Source: an uncultured Carboxylicivirga sp. (GTDB lineage: Bacteria > Bacteroidota > Bacteroidia > Bacteroidales > Marinilabiliaceae). Taken from it: 64,000 bases of DNA. The first letter of the stretch is position 1. Each line of letters starts with the position of its first letter. A program made the position numbers and the translations under genes. Location of the stretch: assembly GCA_947503525.1 (NCBI GenBank), contig CANNEA010000003.1:868001-932000 (forward strand). Reading direction: 5' to 3'. A model generated the notes under the pieces. The model saw nothing but the letters and a program-made list of their open reading frames with translations. It did no database searches and had not been told where the DNA came from. Of the stretch, positions 37,881 to 46,518 are shown piece by piece.

Positions 37881-38864
37881 TTATTTTAAATTTTCCCAGT
37901 ACCACTGAATAGCTTCTTTTAAGCCTGCTTTAATACTGTATTGCGGATCATAAGCCAATAGCTTTCTTCCTTTATCTATTGATGCCAAACTATGAGGAAT
38001 ATCTCCAACACGTTCTTCACGATGTTTGATTTCAATATTTGCTATTTCAGAATCAAACTCAGACAAAAATTCTTTTAGCCACGTTGTCAACTCATTTAGT
38101 GTAGTTCGTTCTCCGTATGCCACATTATAAACGGTATTGACAGCCTCTTCATATTCTACTGTTGCGGCTAATTGATTGGCCTGAACGACATTTTCAATAT
38201 AAGTAAAGTCGCGCGAGAATGTGCCATCCCCGTTAATGATTGGTGATTCTTTATCAATTAACAACTTCACAAACTTTGGAATAACAGCGGCATATGCCCC
38301 ATCCGGATCTTGTCGACGTCCAAAAACATTAAAATAACGCAAACCGATAATTTGCATATCATACAATTTAGCAAATACATCGGCATACAACTCATTTACA
38401 TATTTAGTAATGGCATAAGGTGATAATGGCTTCCCAATAATATGCTCAACTTTTGGGAGATTTATACTATCACCATAGGTTGATGAACTTGCCGCATAAA
38501 CAATACGCTTAACTCCAGCATCTTTTGCTGCAACAAGCATATTGATAAAACCACTAACATTAACATCATTTGATGTGATCGGATCTTTGATCGATCTTGG
38601 CACAGAGCCTAATGCAGCTTGATGAAGAACAATATCAATTCCATCAACCGCCTTATGACAATCATCCAGATTTCTTATATCGCCTTCAATCAAAGTAAAA
38701 TTAGGATTGGACAAAAATGGCTTAACATTCTTTCGTTTACCGGTAGCAAAATTATCAAGGCATACCACCTTATTATTTTGATCTAATAATGTCTCAACCA
38801 GATTAGAACCAATGAATCCAGCTCCACCAGTTACTAACACAGACTTATTCTCAAGTTTTCTCAC
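37881..38864 (-). CDS. UDP-hexose/HexNAc 4-epimerase-like extended SDR (WbpP/TviC type)
   Basis: 327 residues. [10 protein letters not shown] at 13-22 binds NAD+, AASSSTYGD carries the catalytic Ser/Thr, and [14 protein letters not shown] carries Tyr-Lys. [11 protein letters not shown] and [16 protein letters not shown] match the UDP-GlcNAc 4-epimerase group that feeds surface polysaccharide assembly. First gene of a nucleotide-sugar run with gmd and fcl. Whether it acts on UDP-GlcNAc or its uronic acid cannot be settled here. Confidence 0.85.
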   Translation of the reverse strand: MRKLENKSVLVTGGAGFIGSNLVETLLDQNNKVVCLDNFATGKRKNVKPFLSNPNFTLIEGDIRNLDDCHKAVDGIDIVLHQAALGSVPRSIKDPITSNDVNVSGFINMLVAAKDAGVKRIVYAASSSTYGDSINLPKVEHIIGKPLSPYAITKYVNELYADVFAKLYDMQIIGLRYFNVFGRRQDPDGAYAAVIPKFVKLLIDKESPIINGDGTFSRDFTYIENVVQANQLAATVEYEEAVNTVYNVAYGERTTLNELTTWLKEFLSEFDSEIANIEIKHREERVGDIPHSLASIDKGRKLLAYDPQYSIKAGLKEAIQWYWENLK

Positions 38865-38967
38865 TTAAAATTGGTTTTTGGAATGCTAAAAATACAAAGC
38901 TCAATAGTAGAATAATAGGTCTGACATTGTTTGTTTTACGAAACTAAGTATTTTAATGATGAATGTA

Positions 38968-38995
38968 AAAAAGCGGCCTTGCAAGGCCGCTTTTT
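38968..38995 (-). terminator. Strong intrinsic terminator of the zapA-rny operon
   Basis: A perfect inverted repeat of AAAAAGCGGCCTTG with its complement (28 bases), with T runs on both sides, lies 25 bases after the rny stop. It also insulates the epimerase gene. Confidence 0.85.
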
Positions 38996-39020
38996 ACTTG
39001 ATAATATTATAGTACCTTAA

Positions 39021-40556
39021 TTACTTAGCGTAACTAATCGCTCTGGTTTCTCTAATCACAGTAATCTTAACCTGTCCCGGGTAAGTCATTTCAGTCTGAA
39101 TTTTACGAGCAATATCGTATGATAACTCTTCCGCTTCTTTATCAGAAGTCTTTTCAGCTCCAACAATTACTCTTAATTCTCTACCTGCCTGAATTGCGTA
39201 TGTTTTCATAACACCTGGATAAGCCAAAGCCATTGATTCCAAATCCTTTAAACGCTTTATATAAGCTTCAACAATTTCGCGGCGGGCACCAGGACGCGCA
39301 CCTGAAATGGCATCACAAACCTGAATAATTGGAGCAATCATGGTGGTCATCTCTACTTCATCGTGGTGAGCACCAATAGCATTACAGATGTCTGCCTTTT
39401 CTTTATATTTCTCGGCCAGCTTCATTCCTAAAATAGCATGTGGTAATTCTGGATCCTCATCGGATACTTTACCTATATCATGCAAAAGGCCAGCACGTTT
39501 AGCTCGTTTAACATTTAAACCTAATTCTGATGCCATCACAGCACAAAGGTTTGCTGTTTCTCTTGAGTGTTGTAATAGATTCTGTCCGTATGATGAGCGA
39601 TATTTCATCTTACCAACCAACTTGATCAACTCAGAATGTAAGCCATGAATACCCAAATCAATTGCTGTACGTTTACCAGTCTCCAGAATTTCTTCCTCAA
39701 CTTGCTTACGTACTTTGTTAACGACTTCCTCAATACGGGCAGGATGAATACGTCCATCCGTTACCAACTGGTGCAGAGCCAAACGGGCAATCTCACGACG
39801 CATTGGGTCAAAAGCTGAAAGAACAATAGCTTCAGGAGTATCATCAACTATAATTTCAACTCCCGTAGCAGCTTCAAGTGCGCGTATATTACGTCCTTCA
39901 CGACCAATAATTCGCCCTTTCATCTCATCCGAGTCGATATGGAAGATTGTAACCGAGTTTTCAATAGCTGTTTCGGTTGCTACACGTTGTACGGTTTGAA
40001 GTACAATTCGTTTAGCCTCCTTATTCGCATTGATTTTAGCATCATCCATTATATCATTGACATATGACATCGCTTCAGTTTTAGCCTCAGCTTTCATACT
40101 TTCAATCAACATTTCCTTAGCTTCTTCGCCAGACATACTGGATATTGCTTCCAGTTGTTCCACCTGCTGACGATGCATGTGCTGAACATCCGCTTCACGC
40201 TTCTCCACCAACTCCAATTGAGCCGTTAAGTTGTCCTTAATCGCATCAACTTCTTTACGCTTTCTAGCTTGTTCTTCAAGCTTTTGAGTTAATGATGATT
40301 CTTTCTGCTTAATTCTGTTTTCAGCAGTAACAATCTTTGAATTACGACTATTTATTTCTTTTTCATGCTCTGTGCGCAAATGAAGAAACTTCTCCTTTGC
40401 CTGCAAAATCTTATCCTTTCTAATTACTTCAGCCTCAGCCTCAGCTTCTCGCAATACCTTTTCACTTCTGGATTTCAGGGCCTTGGTAATAAATACCCAG
40501 GTTATTAAACCTCCAACCAGGAATGAAACAATACCTATAGCTATTGTAAGTCCCAT
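39021..40556 (-). CDS. rny: Ribonuclease Y
   Basis: 511 residues. An N-terminal membrane anchor (about 3-23) is followed by a long coiled coil to about 190, a KH domain with [10 protein letters not shown] at 214-223, and an HD domain with H330 (LLQHS) and H359-D360 (LLHDIGK). It starts bulk mRNA decay by endonucleolytic cuts at the membrane. It is the third gene after the coiled-coil protein and zapA; a 107-base gap before it holds a 6S-like structure. Confidence 0.95.
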   Translation of the reverse strand: MGLTIAIGIVSFLVGGLITWVFITKALKSRSEKVLREAEAEAEVIRKDKILQAKEKFLHLRTEHEKEINSRNSKIVTAENRIKQKESSLTQKLEEQARKRKEVDAIKDNLTAQLELVEKREADVQHMHRQQVEQLEAISSMSGEEAKEMLIESMKAEAKTEAMSYVNDIMDDAKINANKEAKRIVLQTVQRVATETAIENSVTIFHIDSDEMKGRIIGREGRNIRALEAATGVEIIVDDTPEAIVLSAFDPMRREIARLALHQLVTDGRIHPARIEEVVNKVRKQVEEEILETGKRTAIDLGIHGLHSELIKLVGKMKYRSSYGQNLLQHSRETANLCAVMASELGLNVKRAKRAGLLHDIGKVSDEDPELPHAILGMKLAEKYKEKADICNAIGAHHDEVEMTTMIAPIIQVCDAISGARPGARREIVEAYIKRLKDLESMALAYPGVMKTYAIQAGRELRVIVGAEKTSDKEAEELSYDIARKIQTEMTYPGQVKITVIRETRAISYAK

Positions 40557-40574
40557 GTTTATCTATTTATATAT

Positions 40575-40650
40575 ATAACAAAACCGCATCATACTGCCCT
40601 GTTCGAAACCTTTTTCAAACAGCAACACATAATGCGGGTATATTGTATTT
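40575..40650 (-). ncRNA. ssrS: Probable 6S-type RNA (6S-Flavo-like) between zapA and rny
   Basis: On the minus strand the spacer folds into a long hairpin shaped like 6S RNA. The basal stem CCGCAU/AUGCGG pairs 40632-40637 with 40584-40589. A symmetric 9-by-9 internal bubble covers 40623-40631 and 40590-40598. The apical 10-bp stem pairs 40613-40622 with 40599-40608 (one G-U pair) and is closed by a four-base loop. 6S RNA mimics an open promoter and sequesters RNA polymerase. In many proteobacteria ssrS directly follows zapA, as here. Ends are approximate and the family match has not been scored. Confidence 0.55.
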
Positions 40651-40663
40651 TCTATTACACTAA

Positions 40664-40969
40664 CTAAAAAACCTGATCAGATTTTTCAGAAAGGATGTTA
40701 TCCAATTGCTCGTTCAAATCGCGAACAAGCTCTACTATCGGATCGACATCATGTCGGTTTTCCAACTCTAATAATTTTATGACATATTGTAACGTGGCCA
40801 TCGCCAAGAAATCCTGTACATCTTTATCAGAGTAGCGTTGTTTATATTGTAAAACCTTTTCGTTAATCAATTTAGCCGCCAAACGAATACGCTCCTCATC
40901 ATTACGATCAATTCGTAATGGATAATATCGGTCTGCTACATTTACACGTATCGAGAGTTTGTCGTCCAT
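40664..40969 (-). CDS. zapA: Cell division protein ZapA
   Basis: 101 residues. The N-terminal SIRVNVADRYYPLRIDRNDEE matches the ZapA globular head, and RIRLAAKLINEKV plus a C-terminal coiled coil complete the family pattern. ZapA cross-links FtsZ filaments at the division site. The upstream coiled-coil gene is 9 bases away and may encode a ZapB-like partner. Confidence 0.88.
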   Translation of the reverse strand: MDDKLSIRVNVADRYYPLRIDRNDEERIRLAAKLINEKVLQYKQRYSDKDVQDFLAMATLQYVIKLLELENRHDVDPIVELVRDLNEQLDNILSEKSDQVF

Positions 40970-40978
40970 TTAGTCAGC

Positions 40979-41272
40979 TTAACGGTTTAACAGTGCAATA
41001 CACTTATCAATTTCCCGCACAATTTGGTTAATTCGTTTTTTAGTATCGCCAGCTTCACTGCTTCCTGATACCAAATCCTTCGTCAATTTAAGATTATTGA
41101 ACCTTTGTTCCAAATTGGAATAATCGTTATTCACCAATTCCAATTGCCCTGCCAAGCGTCCTTTCTCCTCTTCCAACAACTTAACTTCTGCCTTTAGACC
41201 TTTATACTGAGCAACCAGCTTGTTTATTTTGTCTTTTAATTCAATAATCAAATCGCTATTTGGATCTGTCAT
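40979..41272 (-). CDS. Small coiled-coil protein upstream of zapA
   Basis: 97 residues from the ATG at 41272 (a longer frame to 41302 would start upstream of the promoter box). Nearly the whole length is heptad-rich (ELKDKINKLVAQYKGLKAEV). No defined family, but its size and its place directly before zapA suggest a cell-division coiled-coil protein comparable to ZapB. That role is inferred from position. Confidence 0.7.
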   Translation of the reverse strand: MTDPNSDLIIELKDKINKLVAQYKGLKAEVKLLEEEKGRLAGQLELVNNDYSNLEQRFNNLKLTKDLVSGSSEAGDTKKRINQIVREIDKCIALLNR

Positions 41273-41290
41273 AACCAAATTTTTCTCACA

Positions 41291-41298
41291 CAAAGTTA
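41291..41298 (-). promoter_or_regulatory. -7 box for the zapA-rny operon
   Basis: Minus-strand TAACTTTG fits TAnnTTTG and lies 18 bases before the ATG at 41272, supporting that start over the one at 41302. Confidence 0.5.
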
Positions 41299-41430
41299 AC
41301 ATTGGTTTTATAATATAAAAAAAAACCTTTAACTCTTTTTGTGGTTATAGTACTAAGCCTGTAATATTCTGAAAATTGCATTATTTACAGTCGACATATT
41401 AAGCAATAATTGAAATCAATAAAAATCGGC

Positions 41431-41438
41431 TACTTTTG
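41431..41438 (+). promoter_or_regulatory. -7 box for the YgiQ gene
   Basis: TACTTTTG fits TAnnTTTG. It lies only 7 bases before the ATG at 41446, so the mRNA would have almost no leader, or translation begins at the next ATG (41467). Confidence 0.4.
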
Positions 41439-41445
41439 CCAAAGT

Positions 41446-43368
41446 ATGAAATTGGATAAGCGATATAAAATGGAGGATTGGCTGCCAACGTCAGCCAAAG
41501 AAGTGGAAAAAAGAGGCTGGGATAGCCTTGATGTAATACTATTTACAGGTGATGCCTATATCGATCATCCTTCGTTCGGTTCAGCTGTTGTTGGAAGAAT
41601 GCTTGAAGCGAATGGTTTAAAGGTAGCCATTATACCACAACCTAATTGGCGGGATGATTTAAGAGATTTCAAAAAACTGGGTCGCCCTAATTACTTCTTT
41701 GGTGTGACTTCGGGCGCTATGGATTCAATGGTGAATCATTATACTGCTAACCGTCGCTTACGTTCAAATGATGCTTATACACCTGATGGGCGTTCGGGTC
41801 AAAGACCGGACTATGCATCTACTGTATATTGTAATATTCTAAAAGAACTTTATCCTGACGTCCCAGTTCTGTTGGGAGGAATAGAAGCCTCTTTACGAAG
41901 AGTTACTCATTATGATTACTGGTCTGACAAATTAAGGCCAAGTGTACTTATTGATTCTAAAGCGGACCTTTTGGTTTATGGTATGGGAGAACAACCATTA
42001 CTTGAAATTATCCGATTAATTGAAAGAGGTGTTCCATTGGAGTCATTAAAGACAGTAGCTCAAACGGCCTTTCTACAAGATATTAATGACGATTTGCCTA
42101 AAAATAAAAACTGGAAGGACATTGAATTAGCTTCGCATGATGATTGTTTAGAAGATAAACTGAAATATGCTCGTAACTTCCGATATGTTGAGGAAGAGTC
42201 AAACAGATGGAATGCTGCCAGATTAGTTCAGGCAGCAGGAAATAAAAAGGTAGTCATCAACCCTCCATACCCCCCTATGACAACTGGTGAACTGGACGAA
42301 TCCTTTGATTTGCCCTATACACGATTACCACATCCAAGATATATTGCCAAAGGTCCGATACCTGCTTATGAGATGATTAAATTTTCGGTAAACATGCACC
42401 GCGGTTGTTTCGGAGGTTGTAGTTTTTGTACCATTTCAGCTCATCAAGGTAAGTTTATAGCATCTCGGTCAAAAGAAAGCATTTTGAATGAAGTGGAGCA
42501 AATCACTCAAATGTTGGATTTTAAGGGATACTTATCCGATTTGGGAGGCCCAAGCGCTAACATGTACAAGATGGAAGGCAAAGATCTAAGAATTTGTCAG
42601 CGCTGCACGCGCCCATCATGCATTCATCCTAACATTTGTTCTAACTTAGATACCGATCATAGTGCAATGACCGATATTTATGCCAGTGTGGATAAGATGC
42701 AAGGAGTAAAGAAAGCTTTTGTCGGAAGTGGGGTGCGTTATGATATGCTATATAATAATATGGCTACGCCTAAAGAAAAGGAGAGTCATAAATTATATAT
42801 GGAAGAATTGGTGACAAAACATGTTTCCGGCCGTTTAAAAGTCGCACCAGAACACACCTCTGATCAGGTCCTAAGTGTGATGCGCAAACCCAGTTTTAAG
42901 CTCTTTCATAAATTTAAAGTCGACTTTGATCGTATTAATAAAAGCAAGAAATTAAATCAACAGATTATCCCTTATTTTATTTCCAGCCATCCCGGAAGTG
43001 AAGAATTGGATATGGCCAACCTGGCTTGTGAAACACACGATATGGATTTTAAGTTAGAGCAGGTTCAGGATTTTACACCAACTCCAATGACTGTAGCAAC
43101 TGTAATCTATTATTCAGGTTATCATCCGTATACATTAGAAAAGATGTACACACCTGTTTCAAAAACAGATAAACTGAATCAAAGAATGTTTTTGTTTTGG
43201 TATAAAAAAGAATATCGACAGAAAATTAAGGATCGATTAAGGATCCTTAACCGTATGGATATGGTTCGTAAATTATTTCCGGATAAGGAACCATCGCAAG
43301 CTAATTCAAAAAAACAACGTACTTTTAAATCATCAAATAAGTCGAGAAAACCCAAAAGAAAATATTAA
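41446..43368 (+). CDS. YgiQ-family radical SAM protein
   Basis: 640 residues from the ATG at 41446 (alternatives TTG 41410 and ATG 41467). DWLPTSAKEVEKRGWDSLDVIL and GDAYIDHPSFG are the YgiQ N-terminal signature. The radical SAM cluster motif CFGGCSFC holds C321, C325 and C328. A UPF0313 C-terminal domain carries extra cysteines in RICQRCTRPSCIHPNIC, and the tail is very basic. Function unknown; a nucleic-acid or redox substrate is suggested by the tail only. Confidence 0.88.
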   Translation: MKLDKRYKMEDWLPTSAKEVEKRGWDSLDVILFTGDAYIDHPSFGSAVVGRMLEANGLKVAIIPQPNWRDDLRDFKKLGRPNYFFGVTSGAMDSMVNHYTANRRLRSNDAYTPDGRSGQRPDYASTVYCNILKELYPDVPVLLGGIEASLRRVTHYDYWSDKLRPSVLIDSKADLLVYGMGEQPLLEIIRLIERGVPLESLKTVAQTAFLQDINDDLPKNKNWKDIELASHDDCLEDKLKYARNFRYVEEESNRWNAARLVQAAGNKKVVINPPYPPMTTGELDESFDLPYTRLPHPRYIAKGPIPAYEMIKFSVNMHRGCFGGCSFCTISAHQGKFIASRSKESILNEVEQITQMLDFKGYLSDLGGPSANMYKMEGKDLRICQRCTRPSCIHPNICSNLDTDHSAMTDIYASVDKMQGVKKAFVGSGVRYDMLYNNMATPKEKESHKLYMEELVTKHVSGRLKVAPEHTSDQVLSVMRKPSFKLFHKFKVDFDRINKSKKLNQQIIPYFISSHPGSEELDMANLACETHDMDFKLEQVQDFTPTPMTVATVIYYSGYHPYTLEKMYTPVSKTDKLNQRMFLFWYKKEYRQKIKDRLRILNRMDMVRKLFPDKEPSQANSKKQRTFKSSNKSRKPKRKY

Positions 43369-43380
43369 GAACATCAATTT

Positions 43381-44115
43381 ATGAATAAGATCTACCTTTT
43401 ACTGTTTACCATTTTCCTTTCTTCTTGTGCCGAACTTACTACCATAATGGAATCGTACCCTATTGATGTGCCGTTAAGCGAGGCAGAAGTAGCCAATGGA
43501 TTGAAAGAAGCCTTGCGGGTTGGTACTGATTCTGCTTCTGCACACCTTGGTGTAACAGATGGATATTACGGAGACGACCTAGTGAAAATTGTTCTTCCGG
43601 AGGAAGCTAACATGATTGTTGATAATCTTTCAAAAATACCTGGCGGTGATAAATTGGTGGAGGATTTAATCTTGCGGATTAACAGAGCAGCAGAAGATGC
43701 AGCCAAAGATGCCGGACCTGTTTTTTGGAAAGCTGTTCAAGAAATGACAATTAATGACGCTTTTACAGTATTAAAAGGTGAAGACGATGCTGCAACCCAA
43801 TATTTGAAATCAAATACCTACGTAGAATTATTTGACTTATATAGTCCTAAAATTAAAGCTTCGTTAGACAAAGAAATAGTTGCAGGTGTTTCTACAACAG
43901 AGTCATGGGAAACTCTAACGGGTAAATGGAATCGGATTGCAGATAATACTTTTGCCCAAATGGCTGGACTCAAACCAGTTCACACTGAATTACCTGACTA
44001 TCTCACCAAACAGGCTCTTTCAGGTTTGTTTATTAAAATTGCTGAAGAAGAAAAACATATTCGCCAAGATCCAAAGGCGCGTGTTAATGATATTTTAAAA
44101 AGAGTATTTGAGTAA
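43381..44115 (+). CDS. DUF4197 lipoprotein
   Basis: 244 residues. Lipobox LSSC places the lipidated Cys at C16. The body is a helical DUF4197 domain with SEAEVANGLKEALRVGTDSA, GYYGDD and NRAAEDAAKDAGPVF. Its function is not known. It begins 12 bases after the YgiQ stop and may be co-transcribed, though no functional link is evident. Confidence 0.85.
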   Translation: MNKIYLLLFTIFLSSCAELTTIMESYPIDVPLSEAEVANGLKEALRVGTDSASAHLGVTDGYYGDDLVKIVLPEEANMIVDNLSKIPGGDKLVEDLILRINRAAEDAAKDAGPVFWKAVQEMTINDAFTVLKGEDDAATQYLKSNTYVELFDLYSPKIKASLDKEIVAGVSTTESWETLTGKWNRIADNTFAQMAGLKPVHTELPDYLTKQALSGLFIKIAEEEKHIRQDPKARVNDILKRVFE

Positions 44116-44170
44116 TGGTGAATTGATAATGTTTAGTGGCTAATTTCTATTTCTCATACATAATTAATCA

Positions 44171-45139
44171 CTAAGAATTATATAATCGACCTTGCCAGGT
44201 ATCACGTTCTTTTAATCGTTTTTCAACTTTAGCTACAAATTCGAAGTTCTTAAGCCCCCACTTTGGTGCAATAAGCAAATCAGCTGGCGCTTGACTAACA
44301 AAGCGCTCCATAACAATATTAGGATTTACACGTTCCATAAAATCAACTACCAACTCAATAAAATCTTCTGAAGTATATAATTCAAAGCCATCTGGATTAT
44401 TTTCATAACGACCAGCAAATTCACTACCTTTTACAATTTGCAATTGATGTAGTTTTAGTATGCTAATTGGAAGCTGAGAAACTTTGGTGGCATGATCCAA
44501 TAGATCCTTTCGAGATTCGCCCGGAAGCCCAAGAATCAAATGTAATCCAACCGGTATTTTGTGCTTTGCAATTTTTAAGCTTGCATCAACCGTTTCCTTA
44601 TAGCTATGTCCACGATTAATATCCAGGAGAGTATTTTCTAAAGTGGATTCTGCACCTAATTCAATGGATATATAGTACTCCTTTTTCCATTCCGACAGGT
44701 GTTGTAATAAATCATCCGATATACAATCCGGACGCGTTCCTAACACCAAACCTTTTACTAAGGGGTGATCCAAAGCTTCTTTATATTTCTTTATCAAATC
44801 TTTGGTCTCACCATATGTATTACTATAAGCCTGAAAATAGGCCAGGTACTGCATGGTTTTATACTTTGGCTTGAAAAAGCCAATTCCTCTCTCCAACTGT
44901 TCCGTTATTGTAAATTCGGGACCGCAATAAGCAGGATTAAAGGTACTGTTATTGCAGAATGAGCATCCTCCTATCCCTTTTGTTCCGTCGCGGTTTGGGC
45001 AGGTAAAACCAGCATTAATCGAAAGCTTTTGAACCCGATCACCAAAGGTTCTTCTGATGTAATTGCTGTAATCGTTATAGCGTTTGTTTGCTGCCCACAA
45101 TGATTTTTCTGCAATGTCTCTCCTATTTATATGACTCAT
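44171..45139 (-). CDS. TIGR01212-family (YhcC-like) radical SAM protein
   Basis: 322 residues. The cluster cysteines are C47, C59 and C62 in CPNRDGTKGIGGCSFC, the expanded motif of this family. YFQAYSNTYG and LGTRPDCISD follow as in YhcC. Function unknown in vivo. The start overlaps the AI-2E transporter gene by 4 bases (ATGA), so translation of the pair is coupled. Confidence 0.88.
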   Translation of the reverse strand: MSHINRRDIAEKSLWAANKRYNDYSNYIRRTFGDRVQKLSINAGFTCPNRDGTKGIGGCSFCNNSTFNPAYCGPEFTITEQLERGIGFFKPKYKTMQYLAYFQAYSNTYGETKDLIKKYKEALDHPLVKGLVLGTRPDCISDDLLQHLSEWKKEYYISIELGAESTLENTLLDINRGHSYKETVDASLKIAKHKIPVGLHLILGLPGESRKDLLDHATKVSQLPISILKLHQLQIVKGSEFAGRYENNPDGFELYTSEDFIELVVDFMERVNPNIVMERFVSQAPADLLIAPKWGLKNFEFVAKVEKRLKERDTWQGRLYNS

Positions 45140-46215
45140 TTAGCATCTAATCTATTATTAGCCTTTCTTCCAAAGCTCATGCTAGCTCCTGAACCCGACA
45201 TTAAAACTGCAATTATTTTTGTGCTCTGAAATTGTTCTAATATGATTTTAGTAAACACCGTAATAGGTATAGACATAACCATACCCGGAATACCCCATAT
45301 ATAGCCCCATAGCATCAACATGATTAAAACCGTGACCACATTCAGAGAAAAGGTTTTTCCCATAAAAATAGGTTCCAAAATGCCTCCCATTAACACTTGC
45401 ACACCAGTAATAACTATAATAAAAAAGAGTAATGTTCCGGTTGGGTCCAATTCAATAAAAGCAAACAGAGCCAATAGTGCAACAGAAACGACGGATCCAA
45501 CCATCTGAACAAAATTGATTACAAAGGCGAATAGTCCCCAGAAAATTGGAAAGCTAATATCAAACAATACACATGCTAAACTAAAACCAAGACCGGTAAA
45601 TAAGCTAATAACAAACTTAACCTTTACAAATTTAAGAATGTCCTTTTCGATCTTCATAAAGGTTTTAACTGAAGAGTAGCGTCGTCGAAGTAATGTACTA
45701 TTTAATATATGCTGAAAATTAACAGACTCTGACAATAGAAGTATGACGAAGAAAACAGTCATTAAAGTCATCGATAAGGTACTGCGAATAAAATTAAAGG
45801 TAGATCCAAAATTCTGTAGATTGTAATCCCCTCCCATATAATACTTAATCACATTGTCTCCTTCATCACGATCTATTCCAAAAAAGCTTTCAATATTAAC
45901 CACCAGATCCACCAACTTTGTCTCGGCTTTTTGAATAAAATCGCCTTTGGCAGCCATTATTTCATTGCTGGATAATCGAATAAGCTCTCCCCCTATTTTC
46001 AAACCTCCTATGATAATAAGAACAACCAGCAATATTCCAATAGGCCTAGGAACCTTTTTGCCATTAAGCCAACGCATTAAAGGTAAAAATAGCAAGGCTA
46101 TAAACATTGACATGATCAATGGTATAAAAATAAAGGACAGTATTTTAAGTAGATAAAATACCAACGGAACTACAATAATTAGTAATAACGAATTGGTGAC
46201 TTTTAAATCCTTCAT
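45136..46215 (-). CDS. AI-2E/PerM-family membrane protein
   Basis: 359 residues with about eight hydrophobic segments. The family C-terminal block GGILEPIFMGKTFSLNVVTV and the following GIPGMVMSIPI are present. Members move small solutes, and some are Na+/H+ antiporters; the autoinducer-2 label is historical. It is the first gene of a coupled pair with the radical SAM gene. Confidence 0.85.
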   Translation of the reverse strand: MKDLKVTNSLLLIIVVPLVFYLLKILSFIFIPLIMSMFIALLFLPLMRWLNGKKVPRPIGILLVVLIIIGGLKIGGELIRLSSNEIMAAKGDFIQKAETKLVDLVVNIESFFGIDRDEGDNVIKYYMGGDYNLQNFGSTFNFIRSTLSMTLMTVFFVILLLSESVNFQHILNSTLLRRRYSSVKTFMKIEKDILKFVKVKFVISLFTGLGFSLACVLFDISFPIFWGLFAFVINFVQMVGSVVSVALLALFAFIELDPTGTLLFFIIVITGVQVLMGGILEPIFMGKTFSLNVVTVLIMLMLWGYIWGIPGMVMSIPITVFTKIILEQFQSTKIIAVLMSGSGASMSFGRKANNRLDAK

Positions 46216-46518
46216 ATGTTTAGCAATGGAATTAATAATTAATAAGGGCTAAAGTTAAGTTATAATTATTTCAAATGAATTGTTAAACTGTATGAAAACA
46301 AGATTGCAATCACTTTAAATTTACAATATAACATCATGTTGGAATCAAAATCCTATTTTCATGTTATTAGCAATGGATTTAGCTTTAAGACAAAGCCAAA
46401 TCATTAATATATTTTTAGCTCTGTAAAATAAAGAGGCATTTATCTTTTATTATTCCTACATTAGCTCTCCCACTGCAAGATGAGTTCAAACTCTGAAGTA
46501 ACCATCAAAACAATACGA

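Noticed and set aside
46216-46456. Possible small RNA or gene before the pore-former operon
   Set aside because: No stable hairpin, ORF or promoter pair could be found in this AT-rich stretch.
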